Assembly: GCF_019139815.1 (NCBI RefSeq)
Contig: NZ_CP077079.1
Span: 4,154,001 to 4,218,000 of the forward strand
Direction: 5' to 3'
Length of the DNA: 64,000 nt
Source of the DNA: Pseudomonas asgharzadehiana
GTDB taxonomy: Bacteria; Pseudomonadota; Gammaproteobacteria; Pseudomonadales; Pseudomonadaceae
Shown here: positions 17,286-26,643 of the stretch, piece by piece
How positions within the stretch are numbered: position 1 is the stretch's first letter
Layout of the letters: each line of letters opens with the position of its first letter
Program-made: the position numbers and the translations under genes
Notes under the pieces: generated by a model
The model's database searches: none
Told to the model about the DNA's origin: nothing
The model's input: the letters and a program-made list of their open reading frames with translations, nothing else

Positions 17286-19737
17286 GGGCAAACGTCCTCA
17301 ACAAGTCTGCCGGACGGCTGCGGTACAGCTGCCACAGTGGCCACGCCGATGCCAGCAATGTCGCCAGTAACGCCAGCCCGAGCAGTTGCGCCAACTGCCA
17401 CGGGAACACCTGCAACGGCAGGCGCCAGCCAAAGGCTTGCACGTTGATCACCGCATCCAGGCACCACGCCAGCAGCAGGCCCAGCGGCACCGCCAGCACC
17501 AGGGTGAGCACCGCCAGCAGCCAGGTCTGCCCCAGGTTCAGCAGCATCAATTGCCGGCGCGTCACGCCCAGCGCCCACAGCGGTGCGAGTTGGCCCAGGC
17601 GGCTCTGGCTCTGGGTCAACAGGCTGATGAACAGCGCTACGCCGGCCACGCCCAACGTCAGGCTATTGAGGGCCGCGGTGGCGGCGAAGGTGCGCTCGAA
17701 CACTTGGCTCGACCAGCCTTTGAGTTGCTGCTGATCGATGATCCGGCTGTCCTCCAGGGCAAATGCGCGCTGCACTTCACGCACCAGCGGCGCCACGTCG
17801 GGCGCGGCGACACGCAGGTTGAAGCGTGCCGGCGAGAGTGTCGGCCAATGCGCCAGCAGGTGCTGCGAATTGACCAGTATGTGGCCCTTGGGGTTGCCGT
17901 AGTCGGCGTAGATCGCCACGACTCTGGGCGACCATACACCTTGCGCTGTTGGGATAGGGAGCACATCCCCCAGTGTCACTGAAAGGCGACGCGCCAACTG
18001 CTCGCTGAGCATCAGCGTGTCGTTTGTGTGCAATTGGTCCCACGGCTGGTCTACAGCCTCCAACAACGGCCAATGCTGACGATAAGTAGGGTCATCGACC
18101 ACCCCGAACAGGTCCGCCGGCCAACCCTGTATTTGCACGGCGACTTGCCAGGTGGGGAGCACCGCCCTTACCCACGGCTGTTGCGCCAGCCAGCCGCCGA
18201 GCTGTTCGGCCTGGGCCGGGGTTTGCGGGTTGAGGTACAGCTCGGCGGTGAGGCGTTGTTCCAGCCAGTTGTTGAAGGTATGGCGAAAGCCCGATGTCAT
18301 CGAACCCGCGCCGATATTCGCGGCCAGGGCCAGCAGCAGAGCCATCAAGGCCAGGCTCAGCGCCGGCAACTGCTGGCGGCAGTCGGCGAGAAACCATTGG
18401 CCGAGCACTGAGCGGCTGCGCCCGAGCACGGCGTTGAGCACGCCATTGAGCAGCACCGGCAAACCGAGGGCCGCGCCAAGCAGCAACGCCGCCATCAGCA
18501 CAAAGCCGGCCGCCAGGCTATCGCCCAGCCACAGCGCCAACAGTGCGATCAGCAGCGCGGCCGCCGCCACCCCACCCTGGCGTTGCAACCAACGGCCATG
18601 GGCCTCATGCCACGCCTGATCGTTGGCCAGCGCCAGCAATGGCAAGCGCGCGGCCCGCCACAGGCTGCTTGCGCCGGCAAGCAACGCGCCGAGCAGGCTC
18701 AGGCCCAACCCCGCCAGCCACCACCCCGGGCTCAGGCTCAATTGCCCCGCCACTTCGGCGCCATACAAGCCGCGCAGGCTGGCGGCCACATCCGGCAGCA
18801 ACAGGCTGGCCAGCCCGTAGCCGCTGGCGACGCCAAGGATGCCCCCGAGCAGCGCCAACGCGGCCAACTCCACGCCCAGGCTGAAGATCAAACGCCGCGC
18901 ACTGACCCCACAGGCACGCAAGGTACGCAGCAGCCCGCGCCGTTGTTCCAGGGCCAGGCCGATGGCGGCGTGCACGATAAACAGCCCCACCACAAACGAG
19001 AGGAAACCCAAGGCGTCCAGGTTCAGGTGAAAGCTCTCGGTGAGGCGCGCCAGGTTATTGTCCTCGGCCTGGCGCAGTTGCAGGTCGGTGGGCGGCGTGG
19101 GCTGGCCGGCGGCGAACGCCTTGTCTACCAGCAGGCGCGACAGTCGCCCGGGCATGTCGAGCAGCGGTTGGGCGAAGCTGATATCGGTCAACAACAGGCC
19201 GGGCGCCATGTCCGCCTGGGCTTGCAGGGGCGGCAGGCGCTGGCCATTGAGCGTCAGTGGTTGCATGCCTTCCTGCAAACCCAGCGACCGCAAGGTCTGC
19301 GGGGCAACCCAGGTGCGTCCCGGCGGGTCAAAGAAGGCCAGCAGTTGCGCCTGGCTCAAGCGTTGCCCCGCCACTGTCGCGCTGCCGGGCAACGACAACG
19401 GCTCGATGCCCATCAATTGCAGGCGCACATCCTCATGGCCCTGCAACTGCACCCGCCCTTGCACCACCGGCGACACCGGCCAGCCGGTGCGGCGCAGTTG
19501 CGCAAACAACCCCTCGGGGAAACTCGCCGAGTCCGCAGCGCTGAGGCTGGCCTGGGCTTCGCCGCCGATCAACTGGCTGGCGCGCGCGTAGCTGTCGCGA
19601 GCCTGGCTGTTGAGGGCCTGCACCCCGGTCAACAGCGCCGTGGCCAGCCACAGCCCGGTGAGCACGCTGAAAAACTGCACCGGATGGCGTCGCCAATGGC
19701 TGAGCAACGCGCGTAGCGTCCAATAAAACACCGCCAT
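17275..19737 (-). CDS. FtsX-like ABC transporter permease (large MacB/LolC-type, AttF/G-like)
   Basis: About 820 residues with two FtsX domains: an N-terminal membrane anchor (TGLWLATALLTGVQALNSQA), a periplasmic segment, a three-helix bundle near residues 245-380, a second anchor with its own periplasmic domain and a final helix bundle. This is the large duplicated permease that pairs with a LolD-like ATPase. The ATG at 19737 is one base beyond the ATPase stop. It probably moves lipids or lipoproteins, or acts mechanically on the envelope, together with the AttH-like lipoprotein. Confidence 0.88.
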   Translation of the reverse strand: MAVFYWTLRALLSHWRRHPVQFFSVLTGLWLATALLTGVQALNSQARDSYARASQLIGGEAQASLSAADSASFPEGLFAQLRRTGWPVSPVVQGRVQLQGHEDVRLQLMGIEPLSLPGSATVAGQRLSQAQLLAFFDPPGRTWVAPQTLRSLGLQEGMQPLTLNGQRLPPLQAQADMAPGLLLTDISFAQPLLDMPGRLSRLLVDKAFAAGQPTPPTDLQLRQAEDNNLARLTESFHLNLDALGFLSFVVGLFIVHAAIGLALEQRRGLLRTLRACGVSARRLIFSLGVELAALALLGGILGVASGYGLASLLLPDVAASLRGLYGAEVAGQLSLSPGWWLAGLGLSLLGALLAGASSLWRAARLPLLALANDQAWHEAHGRWLQRQGGVAAAALLIALLALWLGDSLAAGFVLMAALLLGAALGLPVLLNGVLNAVLGRSRSVLGQWFLADCRQQLPALSLALMALLLALAANIGAGSMTSGFRHTFNNWLEQRLTAELYLNPQTPAQAEQLGGWLAQQPWVRAVLPTWQVAVQIQGWPADLFGVVDDPTYRQHWPLLEAVDQPWDQLHTNDTLMLSEQLARRLSVTLGDVLPIPTAQGVWSPRVVAIYADYGNPKGHILVNSQHLLAHWPTLSPARFNLRVAAPDVAPLVREVQRAFALEDSRIIDQQQLKGWSSQVFERTFAATAALNSLTLGVAGVALFISLLTQSQSRLGQLAPLWALGVTRRQLMLLNLGQTWLLAVLTLVLAVPLGLLLAWCLDAVINVQAFGWRLPLQVFPWQLAQLLGLALLATLLASAWPLWQLYRSRPADLLRTFAHEG

Positions 19738-19738
19738 C

Positions 19739-20407
19739 TCAGCGCGCGTCCGCAGGCACGATATGGCCATGATGCAACACCACCTGGCGGTCCAGCCGCG
19801 CCGCGATGCGCGGGCTGTGGGTGACCATCAACAGGCTGGCGGCGCTGTCCCGCAGCAGGTCCAGCAGCAGTTGCAGCACCTCGTCGCTGGTAGCCTCATC
19901 TAGGTTGCCGGTGGGCTCATCCGCCAACAACAAGCCGGGCCTGGATGCCAGCGCGCGCCCTACGGCGACGCGCTGTTGCTGGCCGCCCGAGAGTTGTTCC
20001 GGGTAGCGCTTGAGCAAATCGCCCAAGCCCAGGCGCTCGACCAGATGCGCCTGCCAGTGCGGATCAAAACGCCCCGCCAGCCGGGCCTGGAACGCCAGGT
20101 TGTCGTCGACACGCAAACTGCCGATCAGGTTGAACTGCTGGAACACCAGGCCGATGTCGGTACGTCGCCACTGGGCCAGTTGCGCTTCGCTCATCTGGTC
20201 GAGGCGCTGCTCACCCACCTGGATGCTGCCGCGGTCCACTCGGTCGAGCCCCGCCACCAGGTGCAACAACGTGCTCTTGCCGCTGCCCGACTCGCCCATC
20301 AACGCCAGGCTGCTGCGCTCGGCCAAGTGCAGGTCGACCCCCGACAGCACCGCCAATGGGCCTTGGGGCGTGGCATAGCTTTTAAACACAGCGTGCACCT
20401 GCAACAT
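19739..20407 (-). CDS. ABC transporter ATP-binding protein (LolD/MacB type)
   Basis: A 222-residue ATPase with Walker A GESGSGKST, signature LSGGQQQRVAVGRALASRP and Walker B LLLADEPTGNLDEAT, the combination typical of the LolD/FtsE/MacB exporter group. It is the first gene of a three-gene operon with the FtsX-like permease and AttH-like lipoprotein, spaced one base from the permease start. Confidence 0.92.
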   Translation of the reverse strand: MLQVHAVFKSYATPQGPLAVLSGVDLHLAERSSLALMGESGSGKSTLLHLVAGLDRVDRGSIQVGEQRLDQMSEAQLAQWRRTDIGLVFQQFNLIGSLRVDDNLAFQARLAGRFDPHWQAHLVERLGLGDLLKRYPEQLSGGQQQRVAVGRALASRPGLLLADEPTGNLDEATSDEVLQLLLDLLRDSAASLLMVTHSPRIAARLDRQVVLHHGHIVPADAR

Positions 20408-20582
20408 GACAACACTCGTTTGATGGGGGGCAATCGAGGATAACGGCTATGTATTGATCCTACGCAAATTTTTCACATGGATTTCACCGGTTGCCCACTC
20501 CCCCCGCTTTAAATTACCGGTCAAGCGCCACGCGTCGGCAACTTGTTAGTTACAACGCCTGGTAACTTTTTTAACCGCCACG

Positions 20583-20600
20583 TGTTCAGCGAAAAGACAG
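20583..20600 (+). promoter_or_regulatory. Shared upstream element, copy 1 (before Ais-like gene)
   Basis: TGTTCAGCGAAAAGACAG, about 84 bases upstream of the phosphatase ATG, is repeated with one change before arnT at 21387-21404. The similarity extends upstream (TTAACCGCC versus ATTACCGCC). Two copies before two genes of one pathway suggest a common regulator site; which regulator is unknown. Confidence 0.45.
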
Positions 20601-20683
20601 CAGCCCTATGACAGCCTCCTGTTTCACTGCGGCGAATAGCCGACACGTTGCGCCAAACAAATACAACATTGCCAACAGCGCCC

Positions 20684-21358
20684 ATGGTGAATGAAGTGGT
20701 TGACCTTACCCTGACCAAACCACGTTCGCGCCGGGCTTTTTCCAAGCGCCTGCAACGGCTGTGGCTAGGCATTAGCGTGGTCACCTTGCTGCTCGTGTGC
20801 AGCCTGCTGTGGCCGGCGTCCCCACGGAACCTGGGGGTGGGCGATCGTCTCCTGACCTCGCAAGTGATCCCCCTTTGGCGCGACGGCGAAGTGATTGTGC
20901 TGGTGCGCCATGAAGAGCGCTGCGACCGTTCGAGCAACCCGTGCCTGGGCCCACTCGAAGGCCTCACGATCAACGGCAGCCAACACGCGCAGACACTCGG
21001 CAACGCCTTTAAATCGCTGGGCATGGCCCAGAGCGACGTGCTCGCCAGCCCCGCTATCCGCACCGCCCAGACTTTGCGCTTCATGTTCGACAAACATGAG
21101 CTGACCTCCGGCGAGAGAGCCGTCTGCGGCGCAGCCATGGGCGAAGAATTGCTGCGCTACAAACAGCCTGGGCGCAACCTCGTATTCATCACCCACAGCG
21201 GCTGCATCGCCGACTTCGAAACCAGCCTGGGCTTCCCTCGCGCCAGGTTCCCCGAGTACGGCAGCGCACTGTTCGTACAGGTTTTGCCCAATGGCAAATT
21301 CAAGACCCTGGGCATCATGAATAACCCCGACTGGCCCGCTGCCCTCAAACAATTCTAA
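20684..21358 (+). CDS. Ais-like histidine phosphatase, membrane-anchored
   Basis: About 224 residues. An N-terminal transmembrane anchor (VVTLLLVCSLLWPA) precedes a histidine phosphatase domain with the phosphohistidine motif LVRHEERC (RHE instead of the common RHG), SPAIRTAQT and a second histidine in FITHSGC. Ais in enterobacteria acts on LPS core heptose phosphate and neighbours the arn genes. Here the gene directly precedes arnT in the same direction, supporting a role in LPS remodelling. Start: ATG 20684; a TTG at 20648 in frame is an alternative. Confidence 0.8.
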   Translation: MVNEVVDLTLTKPRSRRAFSKRLQRLWLGISVVTLLLVCSLLWPASPRNLGVGDRLLTSQVIPLWRDGEVIVLVRHEERCDRSSNPCLGPLEGLTINGSQHAQTLGNAFKSLGMAQSDVLASPAIRTAQTLRFMFDKHELTSGERAVCGAAMGEELLRYKQPGRNLVFITHSGCIADFETSLGFPRARFPEYGSALFVQVLPNGKFKTLGIMNNPDWPAALKQF

Positions 21359-21386
21359 GTCATCGCGCCAACGCGATTACCGCCCA

Positions 21387-21404
21387 TGTTCAGCAAAAAG
21401 ACAG
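21387..21404 (+). promoter_or_regulatory. Shared upstream element, copy 2 (before arnT)
   Basis: TGTTCAGCAAAAAGACAG, 17 of 18 bases identical to the element before the phosphatase gene, about 137 bases before the arnT start. The rest of the 182-base intergenic region is AT-rich and promoter-like but I could not define -35/-10 boxes. Confidence 0.45.
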
Positions 21405-21540
21405 GCCTGTTCTGGCATGTTTAATTGCGCCTTTTAACTAAGAACTTCATGACTTATTCACGTTATTCAATAAACGCTGTGAACACTTGCGTGATGACTT
21501 CATCGCTTAAAAACCTCAACTTTGACCGTCAAGGAGCGAC

Positions 21541-23229
21541 GTGTTCGTGAACCGTTTAAAACCCCTGCCGGTGCTGCTCTTGGCTCTCGCCGCGTTTTAT
21601 CTATTACCTCTGGGCCTGCACGGTTTGTGGACCCCGGATGAAACCCGCTACGCCCAGATCAGCCAGGAGATGCTCCAGAGTGGCAACTGGGTGGCGCCGC
21701 ACTTCATGGGCATCCGCTATTTCGAAAAACCGGCCGGCGGCTATTGGCTGATCGCCCTGGGCCAGGCCGTGTTCGGCCAGAACCTGTTCGGCGTGCGCAT
21801 TGCCTCTGCGCTCACCAGTGGCTTGAGCGTGCTGCTGGCCTACCTCATCGCCCGCCGCCTGTGGAACGACCCGCGCAAAAGCTTCGCCTGTGCCCTGCTA
21901 TACCTGAGCTTTGGCCTGATCGCCGGGCAGGCCGGGTATTCGAACCTCGATCCGCAGTTCACCTTGTGGGTCAACCTCAGCCTCGTGGCATTGTGGTTTG
22001 CCCTCGACAGCAGCACCCCACGCAGCCGCCTGGGGGCTTGGGCCGTGTTGGGGTTTGCCTGCGCGATGGGTTTCATGACCAAGGGCTTCCTGGCCGGGGC
22101 GCTGCCGGTGTTGATCGCGCTGCCGTACATGCTCTGGCAACGGCGCCTGGGCGAGTTGCTGCGCTATGGCCCGCTGGCGATCTGTGTCGCGGTGCTGGTG
22201 TGCTTGCCGTGGGTGCTGGCGATTCACAGCCAGGAGCCGGACTTCTGGCGCTTCTTTTTCTGGAATGAACACATCCGCCGTTTCAGCGCCGACAACGCGC
22301 AACACGTGCGACCGTGGTGGTTCTTCCTGCCGATCATCGCCGTGTCCTGCCTGCCGTGGGCCGGGTTGCTGCCCAGCACCCTGCGCGCCACCTGGCAGCA
22401 GAAACGCCAGCCGGCCATCGCTTTCCTGGCGCTGTGGCTGTTGCTGCCGCTGGTGTTCTTCAGCCTGAGCAACGGCAAGCTGCCAACCTACATCATGCCG
22501 TGCCTGCTGCCGCTGGCGTTGCTGATGGGGCATACCTTGAGCGACCTGCGGCGCCTACGCCAGGCCCGCACGATCTGCCTCAATGGCCTGCTCAACTTCG
22601 TGATCGGCATGGCGGCCATGGTCGGCCTGATCTATCTGCAAATCGCCAGGCCCGTGTACAGCAACAGCCACGCCGAGATGTTCAGCCTGTCCCTGGCGTT
22701 TATCGTGTTGCTGGGGTGGATACTCACCAACCTGCTGCAAGCCTTTCGCCCGTTGACGCTGTGGGCCATGCCGGTGCTGGGTATCGGCCTGTTGGTGATT
22801 CTGTTGCCGGCGAGCATGCCGCAAGTGATCGCCGATAACGAAATGCCCGACACGTTCGTCTCGGAGCATCAGCAAGTCCTGCAACAGACCCACGCCCTGC
22901 TTAGCAACGACCTGAGCCTCGCCGCCGCCCTCGCCTGGCGCCTGCAACGCCCGCAAGTGGCGTTGTATGACACCGAAGGCGAGCTGCGCTACGGCCTGCA
23001 ATATGCCGATTCGGTTTACCGCAAGATCGACCTGGACCAGGTGCAAGCCTGGCTCAAGGACGCCCGCCAACAGGGGTCGGTCGGCGTGCTGATACGCGTC
23101 GGCAGCACCAGCGAAATGCGCGAGGCCGGGCAACTGCCACCGGGGGGCAAGCGCTATTACAAAGGGGCACTGGAATTGATCGTGTATCCACAACTCCCCC
23201 TCACGAACGCAGGCTCGCCGCATGAATAA
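21541..23229 (+). CDS. arnT: Undecaprenyl phosphate-L-Ara4N transferase / lipid A glycosyltransferase
   Basis: A 562-residue inner-membrane GT83 glycosyltransferase that adds 4-amino-4-deoxy-L-arabinose to lipid A, lowering negative charge and giving polymyxin resistance. Visible features: [18 protein letters not shown] with the catalytic Asp-Glu near the N-terminus, [10 protein letters not shown], and about twelve hydrophobic segments with a soluble C-terminus. It starts with GTG after AAGGAG at 21532-21537. It is separate from any arnBCADEF operon in the window. Its last 29 bases overlap the 3' end of the oppositely oriented mcbF-like gene, and its last 147 bases are duplicated at 28298-28444. 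Confidence 0.92.
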   Translation: MFVNRLKPLPVLLLALAAFYLLPLGLHGLWTPDETRYAQISQEMLQSGNWVAPHFMGIRYFEKPAGGYWLIALGQAVFGQNLFGVRIASALTSGLSVLLAYLIARRLWNDPRKSFACALLYLSFGLIAGQAGYSNLDPQFTLWVNLSLVALWFALDSSTPRSRLGAWAVLGFACAMGFMTKGFLAGALPVLIALPYMLWQRRLGELLRYGPLAICVAVLVCLPWVLAIHSQEPDFWRFFFWNEHIRRFSADNAQHVRPWWFFLPIIAVSCLPWAGLLPSTLRATWQQKRQPAIAFLALWLLLPLVFFSLSNGKLPTYIMPCLLPLALLMGHTLSDLRRLRQARTICLNGLLNFVIGMAAMVGLIYLQIARPVYSNSHAEMFSLSLAFIVLLGWILTNLLQAFRPLTLWAMPVLGIGLLVILLPASMPQVIADNEMPDTFVSEHQQVLQQTHALLSNDLSLAAALAWRLQRPQVALYDTEGELRYGLQYADSVYRKIDLDQVQAWLKDARQQGSVGVLIRVGSTSEMREAGQLPPGGKRYYKGALELIVYPQLPLTNAGSPHE

Positions 23230-23352
23230 ACGCCTCATCCAGGCTCTTGGCCTTGTACGCACTCATAAAGCCTTGCGCATCATTGAAACGATTGAAGCGC
23301 CGCTGGCTGAGCATGTAGAAGTCATCGCAGTGCGTGACGATCTCATCGACGT
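23083..23352. repeat. 270-bp direct repeat, left copy (arnT / mcbF 3' ends)
   Basis: This stretch is repeated in the same orientation at 28298-28567 with only two differences visible (T/G near 23196 and A/G near 23254). It spans the last 49 codons of arnT and the last 152 bases of the mcbF-like gene. In this copy both genes are intact. Confidence 0.97.
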
Positions 23353-23911
23353 TATGCGATGAAACCAGCACCGCGACACCGTCTGCCGCCGCCCCCTCCA
23401 GGCATCGCCAGATGTGGTAGCGAAACTCGGGATCTACACCTGCGGTGGGCTCATCCAGTATCACAATGTCAGCATTGGCGCAGAGCAGCGACAAGGTGAA
23501 AAACCAGCGCTTTTCTCCGTAGCTGCAGAGGGAGGACTTTTTGTTCCAGAGTTCGCAATACCGCTGCGCAATGCCTGGGCTCCATTTTTCGATTTGATTG
23601 AGCGCGTGCTCTTGCGTGACCTTCGTTTCTGAGCAAAAAAGCATGACCATCTTGAAAATGTCGAACATGCGCAACACAGCGGGCGTGCTGATGACTTGCG
23701 AGAGGTAAAGCAGCTTCGAAAAAGAGTTGTTTATCTCGCCGCCATGCCTTTTTTTCAGGCCACACATCACGTCAAAAAACGTGGTTTTACCGGAACCGTT
23801 AGGACCCAGCAGACCAGAGATCGAACCTGCCTCAACCTCCAGCGAGGCGTTATGAAGCACGGTATGCGATGCATATCGAACATCAAGCGAGTCCACAATG
23901 AGCCGCGCCAT
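23201..23911 (-). CDS. Microcin B17-type exporter ATPase (McbF-like)
   Basis: A 236-residue ABC ATPase. Walker A is GPNGSGKTT and Walker [17 protein letters not shown], followed by SSHNVDE. The signature is degenerate ([10 protein letters not shown] in place of LSGGQ). It starts on the ATG that shares one base with the stop of the McbE-like gene. Gene order, size and pairing match McbF (about 247 residues), which with McbE exports microcin B17 and gives partial self-protection. Its 3' end overlaps arnT by 29 bases tail to tail and is duplicated at 28416-28567. Confidence 0.85.
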   Translation of the reverse strand: MARLIVDSLDVRYASHTVLHNASLEVEAGSISGLLGPNGSGKTTFFDVMCGLKKRHGGEINNSFSKLLYLSQVISTPAVLRMFDIFKMVMLFCSETKVTQEHALNQIEKWSPGIAQRYCELWNKKSSLCSYGEKRWFFTLSLLCANADIVILDEPTAGVDPEFRYHIWRCLEGAAADGVAVLVSSHNVDEIVTHCDDFYMLSQRRFNRFNDAQGFMSAYKAKSLDEAFIHAASLRS

Positions 23912-24654
23912 TAGTAACGACTCCAAACGGGATTAATCAATAAAAAGCGAAACATCAGCCCCCATGAAAGTACGAGACAAACCACCACCACCACAACAAC
24001 CCACCCGCACTCCGTCACGCCAACCAACATAACTCTATTTGCCCACCACATCGGATTAAAAAACCGGACCAAGGCAAGCGTTGAGTTTAAGGAGCCGATA
24101 CTTACGATTCCAAGCGCCAACATCCCAAGGGACAACATGGAGAAAACCGTACTCGCATTCTGAAAGCCCACTGGGACCAGGGTTAACAAAAGCGAAGGTA
24201 TGGAAAACAGCAGAAAACACACATAAAACCGCCCGACGACAACGAGATACTCGGCTATATCTACCGCGCCAAACGAATAACGTGTCAGCAGGTAGAACAC
24301 AGAGCAATACAGGATTGAAACAATCGAATACGCGAGAAACTGCCCGGCAAGGAAAATAACCTTCGTGCGACCTGTATAGACAAAAGACCGCAGAAAACCG
24401 CTCTCTCTGCGACCCACGATGTAAAACGCCAGCCCGAACAACGCAACACTTGATGCGACAAAAGCGTAGAACCATGAAGTGTTCGACAAATAATCGCCAG
24501 CCCCCCCCATCACTGGCGCCCTTGTGTAGGCAATCAGGTAATAGGTAACGACCGGAGAAATCACTGTCCAAAACAATGCAACAGGTTCTTTTAACTGTTC
24601 TTTGATAAATAACAGCGCTAACAAAACAGGCTTCGACAGGGCGTACGGGGTCAT
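23911..24654 (-). CDS. Microcin B17-type exporter membrane subunit (McbE-like)
   Basis: A 247-residue protein with about six hydrophobic segments (for example FWTVISPVVTYYLIAY, FYAFVASSVALFGLAFYIVG, GWVVVVVVVCLVLSWGLMF), an ABC-2-type permease layout. Size and position match McbE (about 241 residues). It lies 8 bases after the YcaO stop and overlaps the ATPase start by one base. It should export the modified peptide with the McbF-like ATPase. Base composition is AT-rich compared with the flanking chromosome. Confidence 0.82.
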   Translation of the reverse strand: MTPYALSKPVLLALLFIKEQLKEPVALFWTVISPVVTYYLIAYTRAPVMGGAGDYLSNTSWFYAFVASSVALFGLAFYIVGRRESGFLRSFVYTGRTKVIFLAGQFLAYSIVSILYCSVFYLLTRYSFGAVDIAEYLVVVGRFYVCFLLFSIPSLLLTLVPVGFQNASTVFSMLSLGMLALGIVSIGSLNSTLALVRFFNPMWWANRVMLVGVTECGWVVVVVVVCLVLSWGLMFRFLLINPVWSRY

Positions 24655-24662
24655 GATTCACC

Positions 24663-25856
24663 TCATGGAAACGGAACCATTTTTTCTAACCGAGACTGGA
24701 GTATTGAAGATTTAAACCCTTTAGAGTACTTATTGATCGAATTAAAGTTTCTTGAATTATTCATATGAAGAAATAAATCAGGAGAAATGAATTTAACAAA
24801 AACGCCTCCCCCTCCATCAACCCCTCCAATTGTTGAATAAAAATATCCAGCAACATCCATTCGCCTCAATACAAACAAGAACTCAGAAACGGTGAAATCC
24901 TGCAAAGACCTACAACCTCCGCACTCTACAACATCGGTAATCTCTTGGTAGGTCTCGTAAACATTGCAACCTAGAAAGTAACGTATATATGAATCTTCAA
25001 GCATTTTTTCTTCAGAATCAGTTGCCTTGAATAAATTCATAAAACGAAAAGTCTGCCATAACTCCAGCAAAGACTTCTGCATAGCCACCGCCAATTCCGA
25101 CGCATAAGCCATTCCTGCGCAATATTTTACGTAATGATTAATGTTCTTTTGCCCATATACAACCAGTACGCAAAACCCTGGAAATCTAGTATCAGATATA
25201 TCTAAAAATGTAATTTCTCCTGAAGCCGCCAGAGCTTTATAGAGTTGCCGAACGGATTGCCCCTTCAATAACTCGCCCGTCTCAACAGTAGAGATTCGAG
25301 AGCAGCATTTCTTCGTGAGCCAGAACCTAACAAGAAATTGACGCTCCAGATATTCCTTTATTGCTCCTAAGAAGGCAATATTGGGATTCCAGTGAAAGCT
25401 GCATCCACATGTATCCCGAAGAGGATAAAGCAAGCTATCCTCACCTAGACTATGCGATGACAGTGAAATACAGGCAGTAGGGATAAAACACTTGGAAAAG
25501 TCTGAAGACCTGATCACTTCACTTAAAGCGAACTCATGCTTCTCAATATCAGAAATGGACATTTTTTTAGATGCCGTCTGAACGAATGCTCTTGCAAAGC
25601 CAAGAACCTCACGCTCCGATAAAAACTCACTCAGACGACCACTCCTTCTTGAAGTAACTTCTCTATAAAAATGACGGCGCTCAAAATATTCTCCCAAAGC
25701 AGTTTTAACCGAATTTGAGCCTCCTCCAACACCGTTCCCATTCACCGAGAGGAAATCTGAAACCTCGGCAGAGTGAGGTAAAGTGAGAATACATGCAGGT
25801 TGAAAAAGGAGGGTGCCGGGCAAATCAGGCTTATGCATTAGATTAATAAGTTTCAT
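24663..25856 (-). CDS. YcaO-domain azoline cyclodehydratase (McbD-like)
   Basis: A 397-residue YcaO protein, matching McbD (396) in length. YcaO enzymes use ATP to activate backbone amides so Cys and Ser side chains cyclise to thiazoline and oxazoline. Visible signatures: the NGNGVGGGSNSVKTALGEYFER block (GEYFER at residues 55-60), a second glutamate helix AIKEYLERQ (165-173), SLLELWQTFR (262-271), and a C-terminus ending PFP, in keeping with the proline-rich tail of azoline-forming YcaO proteins. It starts inside the end of the McbC-like gene (14-base overlap). It should act on the precursor at 27564-27764 together with the McbB-like protein. Confidence 0.9.
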   Translation of the reverse strand: MKLINLMHKPDLPGTLLFQPACILTLPHSAEVSDFLSVNGNGVGGGSNSVKTALGEYFERRHFYREVTSRRSGRLSEFLSEREVLGFARAFVQTASKKMSISDIEKHEFALSEVIRSSDFSKCFIPTACISLSSHSLGEDSLLYPLRDTCGCSFHWNPNIAFLGAIKEYLERQFLVRFWLTKKCCSRISTVETGELLKGQSVRQLYKALAASGEITFLDISDTRFPGFCVLVVYGQKNINHYVKYCAGMAYASELAVAMQKSLLELWQTFRFMNLFKATDSEEKMLEDSYIRYFLGCNVYETYQEITDVVECGGCRSLQDFTVSEFLFVLRRMDVAGYFYSTIGGVDGGGGVFVKFISPDLFLHMNNSRNFNSINKYSKGFKSSILQSRLEKMVPFP

Positions 25857-26643
25857 TTTGCCTACCTATAAAATGAACGCATACTGGGAAGAACAAAGCT
25901 GGATTTATTCCTAGAGCCCTACAAAGCATCGTATCGGTATATGCAGACCATAGTCTACACGCCAGCCCCAAAGATTTAGCTTGCAGTTCGACGAGCATGT
26001 AAATTGAACCAATCTCCATCAGTGCCATCCGGTACCCGCGATACCGATACTTGAATAAATTTTTAGGCATATAGATTGCGTAAATGAGCGCCAAGCTTGG
26101 CGTTCCAATATTATTAAACGAGGACAACAGCGCCGCTTTTAGTTCTTCAATATCAGTTTCAATTTGCATCACTTCAAATTTACGTGACCGGGGGAGTAAG
26201 TGAAGGATTTTTCCGGCACTGGGCCAATTAGAGTTTTCCTCAGTAAGCGAACAGAGGAAAATTTCCGCAGGGTAAAGCGCTCCCGCGCTTGGATATCCTC
26301 GCTTGTATGAGTCCTGGCTCTTTGAAAGTAAAGGACACATTAGTTTTTCAACGTCAGAAAATTCTAAAGGCAACGGTAAAAAATGCTCACACGACTCATT
26401 TCTACACAACGATTCTTCTCTGTTATCTTGGGGCAATTTTATTGTTAAATCCAGATCCGGATAAAAAGCCAGCTCATTCCCAGTCAATTGGGCCAAATGC
26501 TTTTCATCCAAACGATGAAGAATGGTACGATCTTTGAACGCCTTATGAAAAATAAAATTCCCTTTATAATGAAACTCTAGCACATCATCATACACTGAAG
26601 AATTTATAAATCTGAGATAGTAATCATGTGGAATATTTTTCAT
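25843..26643 (-). CDS. FMN-dependent azoline dehydrogenase (McbC/SagB-like nitroreductase)
   Basis: A 266-residue nitroreductase-fold protein that should oxidise azolines to aromatic thiazoles and oxazoles. The family motif YPSAGALYPAEIF lies at about residues 117-129, and the Lys-Tyr pair needed by McbC is present as K198-Y199 in FKYRYRGYRMALMEIGS. Length agrees with McbC (272). The ATG at 26643 overlaps the stop of the McbB-like gene (ATGA) behind a GGTGGAGGG-rich site; a TTG six codons upstream is a weaker alternative. Confidence 0.9.
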   Translation of the reverse strand: MKNIPHDYYLRFINSSVYDDVLEFHYKGNFIFHKAFKDRTILHRLDEKHLAQLTGNELAFYPDLDLTIKLPQDNREESLCRNESCEHFLPLPLEFSDVEKLMCPLLSKSQDSYKRGYPSAGALYPAEIFLCSLTEENSNWPSAGKILHLLPRSRKFEVMQIETDIEELKAALLSSFNNIGTPSLALIYAIYMPKNLFKYRYRGYRMALMEIGSIYMLVELQAKSLGLACRLWSAYTDTMLCRALGINPALFFPVCVHFIGRQNETY

